A stretch of 64,000 nucleotides of DNA from Rotaria socialis (lineage: Eukaryota > Rotifera > Eurotatoria > Philodinida > Philodinidae). The stretch spans positions 1-64,000 of the forward strand of contig CAJNYU010003956.1 in the NCBI GenBank assembly GCA_905331475.1. The letters run 5' to 3'. This document shows positions 23,668-34,255 of this stretch, one piece after another. A model generated the notes under the pieces. That model did no database searches and was not told where the DNA came from. It was given only the letters and a program-made list of their open reading frames with translations. Each line of letters begins with the position of its first letter. The first letter of the stretch is position 1. Both the position numbers and the translations under genes were made by a program.

Positions 23668-23749
23668 CATTTTCCGACCCGCTGTTTGAAAATTGCCGTA
23701 CCCCCCTAGGGGAAAATGTTGCCATATGGCAACACCGGGCCAGAAAGGG
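23668..23749. mobile_element. 82-bp TTAA-flanked piggyBac-type mini-MITE
   Basis: TTAA lies on both sides (23664-23667 and 23750-23753). Termini are CATTTTCCGACCCGCTGTTT and, on the other strand, CCCTTTCTGGCCCGGTGTTG. TTAA duplications with CCCTTT-like ends are typical of piggyBac. The centre has a GTTGCCATATGGCAAC palindrome. It lies 110 bp after the stop of IAP gene 2. Confidence 0.6.
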
Positions 23750-23967
23750 TTAACTAAGTTTATCAGTTTATCCCTTTTTTGGTCTGAAATGCGGAACTCG
23801 TGAGTATCCTTTAATGTGACTGAGCTAATAAAGAATAACGTATTATTTAGATCCTCAATTATGATTTTAGCTATTTTTTTGCAACTATAACGAGGACGGG
23901 GTCTATTTGTTTGTTAGCGCCTTAAATGATGACAGACATCGGCTGTTTACGTCAGACACTGGACAAT

Positions 23968-24125
23968 TAAAAGTACTGCAAGTAAAAGTACGAGTATTTT
24001 TTACTTAACACATGTACTTTGGACTTTACTTGAGTACGATATACTTAAGTACAACTGTACTTAGTACCGGTACTACAGTACATTTTTACTGGTACTGGTA
24101 CTAAGTACATCATTCAAGTACAAAT
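23968..24125. repeat. GTAC/AAGTA-rich palindromic repeat
   Basis: About 160 bp composed of short inverted motifs (AAGTAC, GTACTT, GGTACTGGTACT). It probably forms multiple hairpins. MITE ends were not defined. Confidence 0.5.
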
Positions 24126-27100
24126 TGATATACAGATGCTAATTACAATAGTTTGAAGTTTAACATCTTTTATTCTGATCATCTGAGAATGTTTGTAATC
24201 GAAATTAAACGATCAATGATAATTAGAATTATTGAATGGCTATATTGCCGATAATTAATTGGTACAATGCAATTTTAAGTATGATAATAATAATCACGAA
24301 TAGAACGAACTATTTTTTTTTATTGATTAGTAGATTCTGGAGCGAAATAAATTCTATGGCAGGTGATTATTTTATGCTTATATTTGATCGAGCAACTATG
24401 AAACATATCTTACCGTGGGATGAAGAGAATAAAAGAATGAGTGTAGCTATATCCTTTCTATTTATTAAGCACAGCGGTCGACTAATCCGACGACGGATTC
24501 TATCAGGCCCTAAAACATCCGACTAATTGAAGAAATCCAGTTGGATTCTGGTTTTTGGAACTATTGACGGATCCGACGGAAGAATTTTAAAAAATAGCCA
24601 AACTCTATTTAGTGCAAAACAGCTTTTTAGAGCCCCAGGACAAGAAATCAGACAGCAAGATCGGTCACAGATTCTTATCCGATCGTATCGGATCGAAATA
24701 TCATTATCGTATATGATCATGTAAGATCCGACGAAAAATCGTCGTCTCTGAAATCTTACGTCAAGAATTACGATGAGGTTCTTGTATGATCCATCAATAA
24801 GATCTTATATAACGAGATAATATTGAAGATTAAACATTCCATTGTTTTATTTCGAAAATCGGTACCATTGACGGTTGCATGGTTCTATATGTCAGTGTGT
24901 GAGACTCCTGATAAAGACTTTATCCTCCGTGTATCACGTAGGCTAAATTATAATATATCTTTGGGGAAAAGATATCTGCCTTCAGGTAATGAGAGTTCAC
25001 TTTGAAAACGGCTTACCCGTATTTGCTGGACATAATCAGAATGCAATAAGGATTGGGGACGGTAACAGATTAAGCGTATATTAATGTCATTATAAGTAAC
25101 ATTAATAATAAGGATAATGATGTTTCATTAAATAAAGATGGTGACTCTCGAAAAAGATAATAAACAACAGCTGGTCTCGTTAGAAAGAGAGAGAAAGGAA
25201 AACAAGACAGCCAATGACCGACAGATCAAAGAGAAAACATCAAAGGGGATTAATATCATTAATATATCACAGTGACAAGCTTAGTGTCAATGAGCACCAT
25301 CTGTTGATGCTAACACAGTGAAGAATCAAGTTAACCTCACTTCACTAGGAAGAATTTTATTTTTGAAGAAAATATATAGTCACAAAAGCTGGACCACAGC
25401 GTCAACGATTAAAACGAAACAAAGAGAAACGCCTAACTTAATGGACAAAAGAGACTCGGAAAAGAATCAATAACGTAAACAACACTTGGAAGAAGGGAAA
25501 AGCCAGAGAACTATACTTCTCAACCTTTCTAGGTCGCCTAAATAATAATAAAAACGGTTTTTCAAAACAATATGAGATATATACTTGGAACAGAAATTCT
25601 ACTATCTGTTATGAGAGATAGTAGAGGGAAAACGATTTTAATAACTGAATAAGACTTAAACGTTAAACAAAATTATGTATATGTTGAAACATAGAGTACA
25701 GCAAAAACTATTTTTTAAAGTACGTTAAGTGCTGTGTAACGGAAAAATATTTAGGTCGCGTAAATATTCTTCAAATAACTATCGAGATATATAGAATTGC
25801 GTATATATCCTGATAGGATGATGGGCAACAAAGTGTAGATCAGTATCAGCTATATATTTTAGCCACTGTGTGTATAATATTAACAACAATTCCACACGAT
25901 GAGTTTATTTTTGTCCAAAATGAGTTCTGTACGTTGTCTTTCAATACAATCAAATACAATCGTACGTATGACAAAGCACAACTTTCTTCTAACTTGACTT
26001 GTTTAGAAGTGAACTCGGCTCAACTGCTGTATTGTAACGAAAAAGAGAAGAAGTTTAACTCTACCGTTATACGCGGCATTGATGTCAGTTGAGCTACTTC
26101 ATTCTAAATCGTTATGACAAATGGAGAGGCATAGCTTAGTGGCTTACTACACGATGTTTATTCAACTATAACCTACATCCAAATGTATCCATCTAATACA
26201 AAACGCACGCTTATATACGCCACCAAGAAAGAAGAGAACGGAGAGAAAAGAAAATACATAGAGACAAAAGTTATTGAGAGAGAAGGGGATACGGAGAAAG
26301 AAAGATATCTAGAGAGAAAAGATACACAGAAAGATTACGTACTGTTCAGTGCACGATTATGTGTTGTCATATGCAAGGATGAACATTAGTGATGTAAACT
26401 TAATTACGCCACCGCAGTATGTTCATCAGCTCTATTACTTACAAGTGGACGTCCGGCGGTTCATATAACCCCTATTTAATCTAGTCCTTTACGAGGGGCG
26501 TACTACTTGGCACATGCTGGAGTCCAGCAGCTGGACTCAATTTTAAGAAATTTTAGTTTTTTTTGCTATAACTCAGCGGTATTTATGGCCTGGGACCTAA
26601 TTTTTTCACCATTATATTGGTCGTACTATGGACTATGTAGCCTGAAAAAAGTTTCAACATTACATGCGTTTTGGATGTTTTATTAGGCGAACGATTTTTT
26701 TCTCAGTGCACATAATTTCAAGACACATTTTAGTATTTCGTATTTATTGGCCGAGAAATTTCAGTTGACAACAGCGAAGGAAACGTCAGCCGATGTAGAA
26801 TTTTATGCTCTACATTTTGGGAAAAGTTTTCGTTCATCAATAGACTGTTGTTTTAAGATTTCCATTTAAATTGTGCTTTTTTAATGATAGTGAAGAACAT
26901 GATGGCAAAATGATTTATGCAATCACTCTCAATGCCTACTAGTGCATGACAAAGAGCGTGAAAAACTGAACCAAATCGTTTACTTGTAGGTGCAAGCAGC
27001 TCTGTGGCAGCAAGGGATTTTAAGAATTTTTCTGTCGGATAAGTGATCGGTTTTAGATTCTAACATTTTCCGTTTTACTAATTACCGTCTTATAAATTTC

Positions 27101-27249
27101 AAACATACACAAGGATCGTAGAGAATTTAATTCTCTACAATATGAGACTTATTTCAAATTTCTAAGTTGGACCGTTCGAAGGTTAGAAGGAAAATACGTT
27201 TTATTGATAGATGTCTCTTTTTCTCACATATCTATATATATATAATGTT
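24126..27249. other. No recognised gene
   Basis: AT-rich with short frames. Purine-rich GAGAGAAAG runs occur near 25180-25260 and 26215-26330. No domain, exon chain or element boundary recognised; the 5' end of the Helitron may lie in its last part. Confidence 0.4.
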
Positions 27250-27511
27250 CAGTGTGTGTGTGAGTGTATTTCTCTGTGCCGGGTCAAAGTTTAAAGGTGA
27301 AAGGTCAAAGATGAAAGACTCTAGAATCTCCTAGAACATTCCAGAATTAAGTATAAACAATTCGAGTTTCTCCACTATTCTGGAACTTTCCGAATTTTCT
27401 GGAACATTCACTAAGGATTTGTATTGGAATGAAAGGTTACGGGTCAAGATTCAAAGATCAAATCAGTTATTGCTATGTTCCTCGAAGGTTCTACGATAGG
27501 CTAACGAGGGG

Positions 27512-27519
27512 TATAAATA
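27512..27519 (+). promoter_or_regulatory. TATA box of the Helitron
   Basis: GTATAAATAG lies about 45 bp before the ATG at 27560 that opens the Helitron reading frame, a normal distance for a short 5' leader. Assignment rests on motif and position only. Confidence 0.5.
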
Positions 27520-27559
27520 GACCTGCCACGGTTGTAACCCGATTATTTTCCAAATATCA

Positions 27560-30142
27560 ATGATGACCAATGCGTCAGTAGATTCCACTATGGATTGCCA
27601 ATGTGAACAGTCAATACCAACAGTACTTCACCGTGAAACAAATGTCACGGATATGGCCGATGCTGCTAATGAATCGGTGGTTAAAACATTACATGAGACG
27701 TCCGCCTTGAAAATACTTAGGAGACCCAAGAGGATTCGACAACGACGTGCACAAGAAACAGAAGAGAAGAGAAACGAACGGCTGTGAAGGGATGCTGCAA
27801 GACATCGTTTATGGTACGTGCAACAGTCAGAAGAACAGAAGCAATGACGACAAGGAAAAATTGCCTCACGAGAAAAAGAAAGAAGAGATCAAGAAATTGA
27901 GGATGAACATCGTGAACAACTGGCAAAGAATGCATTATGAGAAAAACAACGAAGAGATCAAGAGACTGATGATAAACAACTTGAAAGACAGATGAAGAAT
28001 TCATCACAAGCAAAACGGCAGCGAGAGCAAAAAACTGATGATGAACAACTTGAACAGCAAGTGAAGAACGCTTTTCGTCAGCGTCGCCGTCGTCAACGAA
28101 GCCCATCTTTATATGCAATTGCACTTCGAGATGAATTTCCTGCTGAAAGCTATCATGGAAGAATTGGATAATGTCTGTCAGCACTGCAATGCTCTACACT
28201 TTAAGGAAGAATGCACATCCGATAGACATGATGAATTCAAGCAGTGCTGTCACTATGGATCTGTTCAACTTTCTGACCTTCCCCATATTCAGATGAAGTT
28301 AAAGCTATTCTACAAGGCACCGATCTTGAATCAAGAAATTTTCGCGAAAAAATCAGAAGCTACAATAGTGCTCTTGCATTTGCATCTATGGGGGCTCAAA
28401 TTGATTTGCCACAAGGTTTTGGGCTCTACTGTTTTTGTATTCATGGACAAATCTATAATCGGATTGGTCCACTTCATCCTGCTCCTGGTCACAGAGCTCA
28501 ATTTGGACAAATTTACATTTTGGACTCATCCTTGACATTAAAAGAACGGATGGGAAATGCTGCTAATGAAAATTGCAATGAAACGACAATGAGCAAACTC
28601 AGCGATGTGATAAAGAGCGTTAGTTCATTTGCTGCTGCATTCAAGATGATGCATGAAGTCGAACGAGAAGAAATTGATCGAACCAAGAGAGAGAAACGAG
28701 CATCACCTCTAATTCGAATGATTTTTGACATTAACCATGGAATTCATGATCGGCGACTCTACAATCTTCCAACCGCGAATGAAGGCGCTGCAGTTTTCGT
28801 TGGTGAAGGTAGCGAAGTTCCAACATTTCGACATATTGCTATTCATCCACATGGTCAAAATCTTCAAACTATTTCAATCTTACATCCTCATTGTGATCCA
28901 ATGACTTATCCTCATTTATTTCCTCGTGGAGATAAAGGATGGTATTCAGAATTGGAAAAAATTGATCAATCACGAAATCGAAAACGAGTATCAATGCTTC
29001 AATTTTATAGTTATCGAGTGGCTATTCGTGCAACGTTCAGTGCCATCCACTGTGGAGGGAAATTATTCAAGCAATATATTGTCGATGCGTACATCAAAAC
29101 CGAACAAAATCGACTGCCATTCTATCGACAAAATCAAAAGGTTCCTCGAGTAGAATTATATCAAGGTCTAATGGATCATTTGGCAAATGAAGCTCACATT
29201 GAAGGTTTGAGACCTGGGCGTGTTATAATACTTCCATCAAGTTTCCAAGGAAATCCTAGAGCAATGCAACAGAATTATCAAGATGCAATGGCAATCGTTC
29301 GAAAATATAGAAAACCCGACTTATTCATCACATTTACCTGTAATCCAACATGGAGAGAAATTCAAGAACAGCTTTTTCCTGGTCAAACTCCTTCCGATAG
29401 ACCCTATCTAATTACCAGAGTCTTTAAGCTTAAACTCAATGAACTTATTGATGATATCTTCAAGAAACATATATTAGGACGAACGATAGCCAATGTCTTC
29501 GTAATCGAATTTCAAAAGCGTGGCTTACCACATTGCCACATGCTTATTATTTTGAACAGTGAAGACAAAATAAAAGGTGATAATCATATAGATCGAATTG
29601 TATGCAGTGAAATGCCGGATGCTGCTCGATTCCCACAATTACATGAATGCGTAAGAAGACATATGATTCATAGACCATGTGGAACATTAAACCCACATTC
29701 TCCTTGCATGGAAGATGGCAAGTGCTCAAAAGAATTTTCAAAAGAATTTCCAAATTATACTCTTTCAAATAAAGATGGATATCCACGATATCGAAGAAGA
29801 GATACTGGAATCACTACGACTATTGGCAAGCATGAAGTTGACAATAGATGAATAGTTCCATATAATCCATATTTACGAAAGAAATACAATGCTCATATTA
29901 ATGTGGAAATTTGTGAAACTGCGAAAAGTATCAAATATTTATTTAAATACATTAACAAGGGACATGATTGTGCTAACATCAAATTACAACGACCAATTCA
30001 AGAATGTGCTGCTGCTCAAGGAGGTCTGGAATGGGATGAAATTAAAGCACATATCGATGCAAGATACGTAAAAGCTGCATGGAGAGTTTTTGAATTTCCA
30101 TTACATGATAAGTCTCATGCTATTATCCGATTAGCTGCCCAT
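27560..30142 (+). pseudogene. Helitron Rep/N-terminal region (frameshifted)
   Basis: The first frame (27560-27787) is rich in Arg/Glu/Gln (RRPKRIRQRRAQETEEKRNE), like the N-termini of animal Helitrons, and continues in other frames (RQRRRRQRSPSLYAIALRDEF near 28075-28140). The long frame 28388-29851 holds the Helitron_like_N domain (FYSYRVAIRATFSAIHCGGK, RPGRVIILPSSFQGNPRAMQ) and the Rep core: YQDAMAIVRKYRKPDLFITF and RGLPHCHMLIIL, the HUH-type metal-binding motif as HCH. A stop at about 29851 interrupts it; the frame resumes to 30142 (KYINKGHD, WRVFEFPLHDKSHAIIRLAA) before the MULE insertion. Rep would nick and join DNA in rolling-circle transposition. Frameshifts make it inactive. Confidence 0.85.
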
Positions 30143-30151
30143 CTTCCAATT
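30143..30151. repeat. Left 9-bp target duplication of the MULE
   Basis: CTTCCAATT here and at 32485-32493. Removing one copy plus the element rejoins the Helitron frame as HLPIQQSVYF, the sequence expected at this point in the family. Confidence 0.85.
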
Positions 30152-32484
30152 GGTATGTATCAAAATGAGCGAAAGAAAAAAGAGCGAACGATAAAAGAGT
30201 GAAGAAAAATGAGCGAAGAAAAATGAACGAAAGAAAAAATGTCGAAAATAGAATGTCGAAGGAAAAAATGCCGAATGGAAAATGCCGAATGGAAAAAATA
30301 GCGAAAGCAATTATAGCGAAATAAAAAATAGCGAAAATATTTATTTTATATTTTTAGACTGCTAAGATGAAGATTTAATATTGTCTGATAAAATTTTATG
30401 TCATCAAAAAATGAAATGAATCAAGCGTAATTAGTTATAAAAATTAATAAAAAGAAAGTATTTCTTCAAGTATAAGTTTATTTCTTTTGTTTGGCTATGG
30501 TGAGCGAGAAGCCATCTAATAGTTGATCAACATCGATTTCACCATTTTTGTATCTTTCATTTAATGTATCGATACGTTTTTGAATGAAACTAGTGGCAGC
30601 GGTTTTTTTCCGAGCTTGAGCCCCAGCATTCATTTGAAGAAGTAGGTGTCGAAATCGATTTTCTTCATTTTGAATACATTTGATGAAGGTCCATATATTA
30701 GGATGAGCTTTTAGAATTCTTTGATTTAAACGATTGTGAAAGCCTAATAAATAATCTTTTTAAAAGAAATTAATCGGATCGCACATGTATACCCTCGCAG
30801 TTGTTGTTTGTTCTATGTTGATATCCATGAACACTCCACATTTTCATTGGTACATTCGTGATCCATTGATGATTGAAATAAAGAAACAGTTGATGTAATT
30901 CTTGCTTCACTGCTGCTGATGATTTTGTGCGTAAATTATAGAATGATGTTTCGATTTGATCGATTGGTAATAAAGCCAATGCCATAAGTTTACGGCAACA
31001 TATTCGAATATCACTATCTTGTGAATAAGATGTTATCAAGCCTAAACTTTGTATGCGCCGATAAATCGCTTGGGTGAAGTGAAAAGAACACCCACTATGA
31101 ATTGCTTGAGAAAACTAAATTTAGAACATTTACTTCTTGACCAGGATAAAAAAGAATTTATTACTTCGTTAACCACAGCTGTAATAATACTAGCTTCATA
31201 ATCGCTCATAACACGAGCTGGTTTAAATGTACGATTCATTGATACAGCTAAACCCTTTAAAATTTTGAACAAGTGTTGATAAGTAGTTCTTTTTCGATCT
31301 GGAAGGACACCAAATATACAAGGGAAACATAGGAAATATAATAATGATTTAGATAAACAAAGTAATGTTCTATTACTTGTTTCGTATTTCAAAGCATGTA
31401 TAGTAAAAACTTGGTCGAAAAATGGAGGTGTAGTACTAAATGTGCCATCCATCAAGATAGTGGAACTATCGAATAAAATTTCCAGTTGTGTTACACTACC
31501 AAATAGTAACATTCTTTTCCTTCTATCAAGTAGTGAATCAGAGAATAAAAAAGTTTCGTATTTTAATGTAATTTGATAAGAATCAGGAATGTCAAATAGT
31601 GAAGACAAAGGTAAAACAGGTGTCAATAGTCGTCGAGCATGTGTCAATCCCGGTTCTAAATTATTTATTTATTTTAAAAATACATGCCATGAGCAAGTAA
31701 ATGTATTTACGTATTTCACGTGCTAAAGGTAGATTTGCCAACACTTGTATTGAAAATTGAGATTTAACTACTTCTTCCTCGTATATCTTTGATATAGCTG
31801 TTGTTTCATGTACAGCTCTTTGTTTCAACTTGTCTCGAAATAATTTGATTTCGAGAGCTTCTGGATCTGATAAATGGTTATGTTCACCACTTGATTTCAA
31901 AAAAGCGTTCTGTATATTTGTATGTATATACGCATTACATCCATTTATTCCGCAAATCCAATATTTTTTTAATACTGTTTCTTTTTTTACTCGATATACA
32001 AAATCGTTTAAAATTAGCAGAGGATTGCCTTTATTAGAGACGGTAAAGGATACGCTGCTTGTATTCGATGTCATCGAAATTTATACTAAATTAACAACAA
32101 GTGATATGCAATGGAAAAAAATAAGGTATGGCGTATCTTTATTTCGTTGTATCTTTTGTGTCCTTTGTGTTTATTCCGTTAGCTAGATTGGACGACGATA
32201 CTATTGACGAAAAACGCTAGCCAGTGAAAACAGATAACACAAGAAAACGGAGGAATAAAATATCACTGATTGAATTTTAAAATTCAAAAAAAAAATTTAT
32301 GGAAAAATATACTTTTCGCTATTTCCATACGATCGACATTTTATTTTTCGCTATTATTGTGTTCGACATTTAGTATTCGACATATTTTCTAACGACATTT
32401 TTTCTTTCGCTCATTTTTCTTCGCTCATTTTTCTTCGCTCTTTTTTCGTTCGCTCTTTTTTCTTTCGCTCATTTTAATGCCATT
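30152..32484 (-). mobile_element. MULE/FLYWCH DNA transposon inserted in the Helitron
   Basis: Inverted termini of over 30 bp: left AAAATGAGCGAAAGAAAAAA followed by GAGCGAACG, right the complement (CGTTCGCTC..CGCTCATTTT). Both then run into multiples of AGCGAAAAATG-type units (30195-30340 and 32330-32470). The 9-bp duplication is typical of Mutator-like elements. The transposase gene is on the minus strand. Close to complete, and clearly younger than the Helitron it interrupts. Confidence 0.9.
30483..32074 (-). CDS. MULE transposase with N-terminal FLYWCH zinc finger
   Basis: Starts at 32074 (ATG) with a FLYWCH domain: FVYRVKKETVLKKYWIC then C..HxH (SSGEHNHL). An intron (GTAAAT..TTTAG, about 31699-31647) joins LAREI to PGLTHARRLLTPVLPL. 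The MULE domain follows: ILMDGTFSTTPPFFDQVFTI (first Asp), VMSDYEASI (second Asp), then GCSFHFTQAIYRRIQSLGL and WSVHGYQHRTNNNCEG. A 50-odd bp intron (GTATAC..TATTAG near 30765) joins NNNCEG to FHNRLNQRILKAHPNIWTF, and the frame runs to the stop near 30483. The junction around 31040-31150 is not clean (either an unusual intron or a frameshift in a T-run), so activity is uncertain. It would catalyse cut-and-paste transposition via the terminal repeats. Confidence 0.82.
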
Positions 32485-32493
32485 CTTCCAATT

Positions 32494-33720
32494 CAACAGT
32501 CAGTTTATTTTGCTGAAGCAAACGAACGAGAAGCATTGGAAAGAGCTGCTACGAAAGTCACGACACTTACTGCATGGTTTAAATTAAATGCGAAAAATCC
32601 AGATGCTCGACAATATCTCTACCATGATATTCCACAGCATTTTGTTTTTGAACGTGATGGAACATGGAAGCATCGACTACAAGGTGAAACGTCATCGGTA
32701 GAGGTACTCCGTCAGTCCCAGTGATGTCTAACGTTACCATCTTCGATTATTACTGTTATATACTCCTGGTGCCTGTAATTTTGATGATCTCAAAACAGTA
32801 GATAGCCAAATGTGTCAAACATTTATGGAAGCTGGCAAAAGACGAGGTCTATTATGTGATGATACTGTATATGAAAGATGCATGTCTGAAGCCGTTATTT
32901 TCCAGATGCCGCAAGAATTAAGAACATTTTTCTGTGTGATACTGTTATTCTGTAATCCAACAAAACCTGCAGACCTCTGGGATGCATTTAAAGCACATTG
33001 GCCGAGGACTTTATGCAACAAGTGGATGGTGAAATAGCAGAAGCAATCGCATTCCATGCAATCGAAGAGAAGCTGAAAGAGCAAGGTCGAAGTTGCAGTG
33101 ATTTTGGTATACCATCACCAATATCTGTTTCTTATTCATTTGAACTAAAACTGATCAACAGGGAAGAAGAACTTTGAATAGGACAATAAATGTATGCAAT
33201 GTTGAATCAAGATCAACGTTCAGCAGCGGATGCAATTCGTGCAGCTCATCATAAACAATCAACCACTGCTGGCTCATGTTTCTTCATCGATGGACGTGGC
33301 GGTACAGGAACAACCTATCTTTATAACACCCTGTACGATTTATTCATGGGACAAGGCGTCTATGTTATGCCAGTTGCATGGACAGGGATTGCTGCAAGTT
33401 TACTGCCTGAAGAAAGAACTGCACACAGTCCTTTCAAGCTTCCTGTACCTATTTTGGAAACATCTGCATCCAGTATTCGATCAAATAGTATGGAAGCCGA
33501 ACAGATTAGAAAGACAGAAGTTTTCATTTGGGACGAAGAACCAATAGCTCCATCGTATGCTCTCAAGGCAATTGATATTTTTCTGAGAGATTTAATGAAC
33601 ATCAATGTGCCTTTCGGAGGAAAAATGATGATACTTGGTGGAGATTTTCGACAAGTTCTTCCGGTCATTCGATTCGCAAATAGATCAGAATTAATTGCAG
33701 AAAGTCTCAAAAGTTATGAC
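32494..33720 (+). pseudogene. Helitron helicase region, Pif1 type (frameshifted, truncated)
   Basis: Continues the Helitron after the MULE: QQSVYFAEANEREALERAA and TLTAWFKLNAKNPDARQYLY, then frame changes at about 32720 and 33020. The helicase begins at 33190 (LNQDQRSAADAI). Walker A reads GRGGTGTTYLYN, with Thr where family members have the ATP-binding Lys (GTGKT). Walker B reads IWDEEPIAP rather than the usual DEAPM-like form. GGDFRQVLPVI (motif III region) is present. The sequence stops after AESLKSYDLL at the telomere-like hairpin, so motifs IV-VI are missing. Dead by truncation, frameshift and active-site loss. Confidence 0.85.
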
Positions 33721-33727
33721 CTCTTGA

Positions 33728-33817
33728 GGGTGGGGGAGGGGGTGCGGGTGCGGGTGCAGATGTGTGGGTGTTACTGTATTTTTAACTCAATCACACCCAC
33801 AGCCACACCCACACCCG
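33728..33817. repeat. Telomere-like hairpin with conserved core (copy 3)
   Basis: G-rich arm (GGTGGGGGAGGGGGTGCGGG..TGTGTGGGTG), core GTTACTGTATTTTTAACTCA, C-rich arm CACACCCACAGCCACACCCA. It sits exactly where the Helitron helicase homology stops. Same core as at 18376 and 21070. Confidence 0.88.
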
Positions 33818-33912
33818 GCTTTATGAATGTGCTTGGGGATTTAGAAAAGCTACCAGACCAAATTCAGGCAGTAAATTTCAGATTCGATGAATCAGTTTTC
33901 GCCGATTCCAAG

Positions 33913-33976
33913 TTTGAGTGTGCGTAGATGTGGGTGTGTAGATATGTGTCTTCTTTTCACGCACACCCTCACCCAT
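33913..33976. repeat. Telomere-like hairpin variant with a different loop
   Basis: GAGTGTGCGTAGATGTGGGT arm, a loop around ATATGTGTCTTCTTTTCACG, and a CACACCCTCACCC arm. It is similar in plan to the core-bearing copies but without the conserved core. Confidence 0.6.
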
Positions 33977-34255
33977 TCAATCGAATCTGTGTATGAAAAT
34001 GTTCACTGAAAATAAGGAACCAGATGTAACTTGATTCGCAAAGAAATCGGAACCTTCAAACACGTCCCAATGTCACCAGAAGCATCAAATTGTTTTTAAA
34101 TGCAGTTTGTCAGTGCTTTGAAAACAGATTTGCAATCATAGTGGTACATCATATAAATATGTAGAAAAACTATTCAATGATGATCGTTCAGATCAATGGT
34201 AGCCAAAACGTAAGAAACTTCTGAGATGAACAGTAGTGCAACCAAGAAACGGTAT
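33977..34255. other. No recognised gene
   Basis: Short unique stretch between the telomere-like hairpin and the inverted-repeat cluster; no similarity to the missing helicase end was recognised. Confidence 0.4.

Larger units (their letters stand above)
27250..33727 (+). mobile_element. Decayed Helitron, interrupted by a MULE and truncated at its 3' side
   Basis: A Helitron_like_N/Rep region (28388-30142) and a Pif1-type helicase region (33190-33720) lie in the correct order on the plus strand, with the intervening part at 32494-33180. A MULE (30152-32484) splits the Rep-helicase polyprotein. The helicase stops after its motif II-III area, where a telomere-repeat hairpin begins at 33728; the rest of the helicase and the 3' terminal hairpin are missing. 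The 5' boundary is not fixed: I place it loosely upstream of the TATA box. Several frameshifts add to the decay. Confidence 0.85.

Noticed and set aside
27717-28184. 155-codon minus-strand ORF
   Set aside because: It is the antisense of the Arg/Glu-rich Helitron N-terminus and has hydrophobic low-complexity composition.
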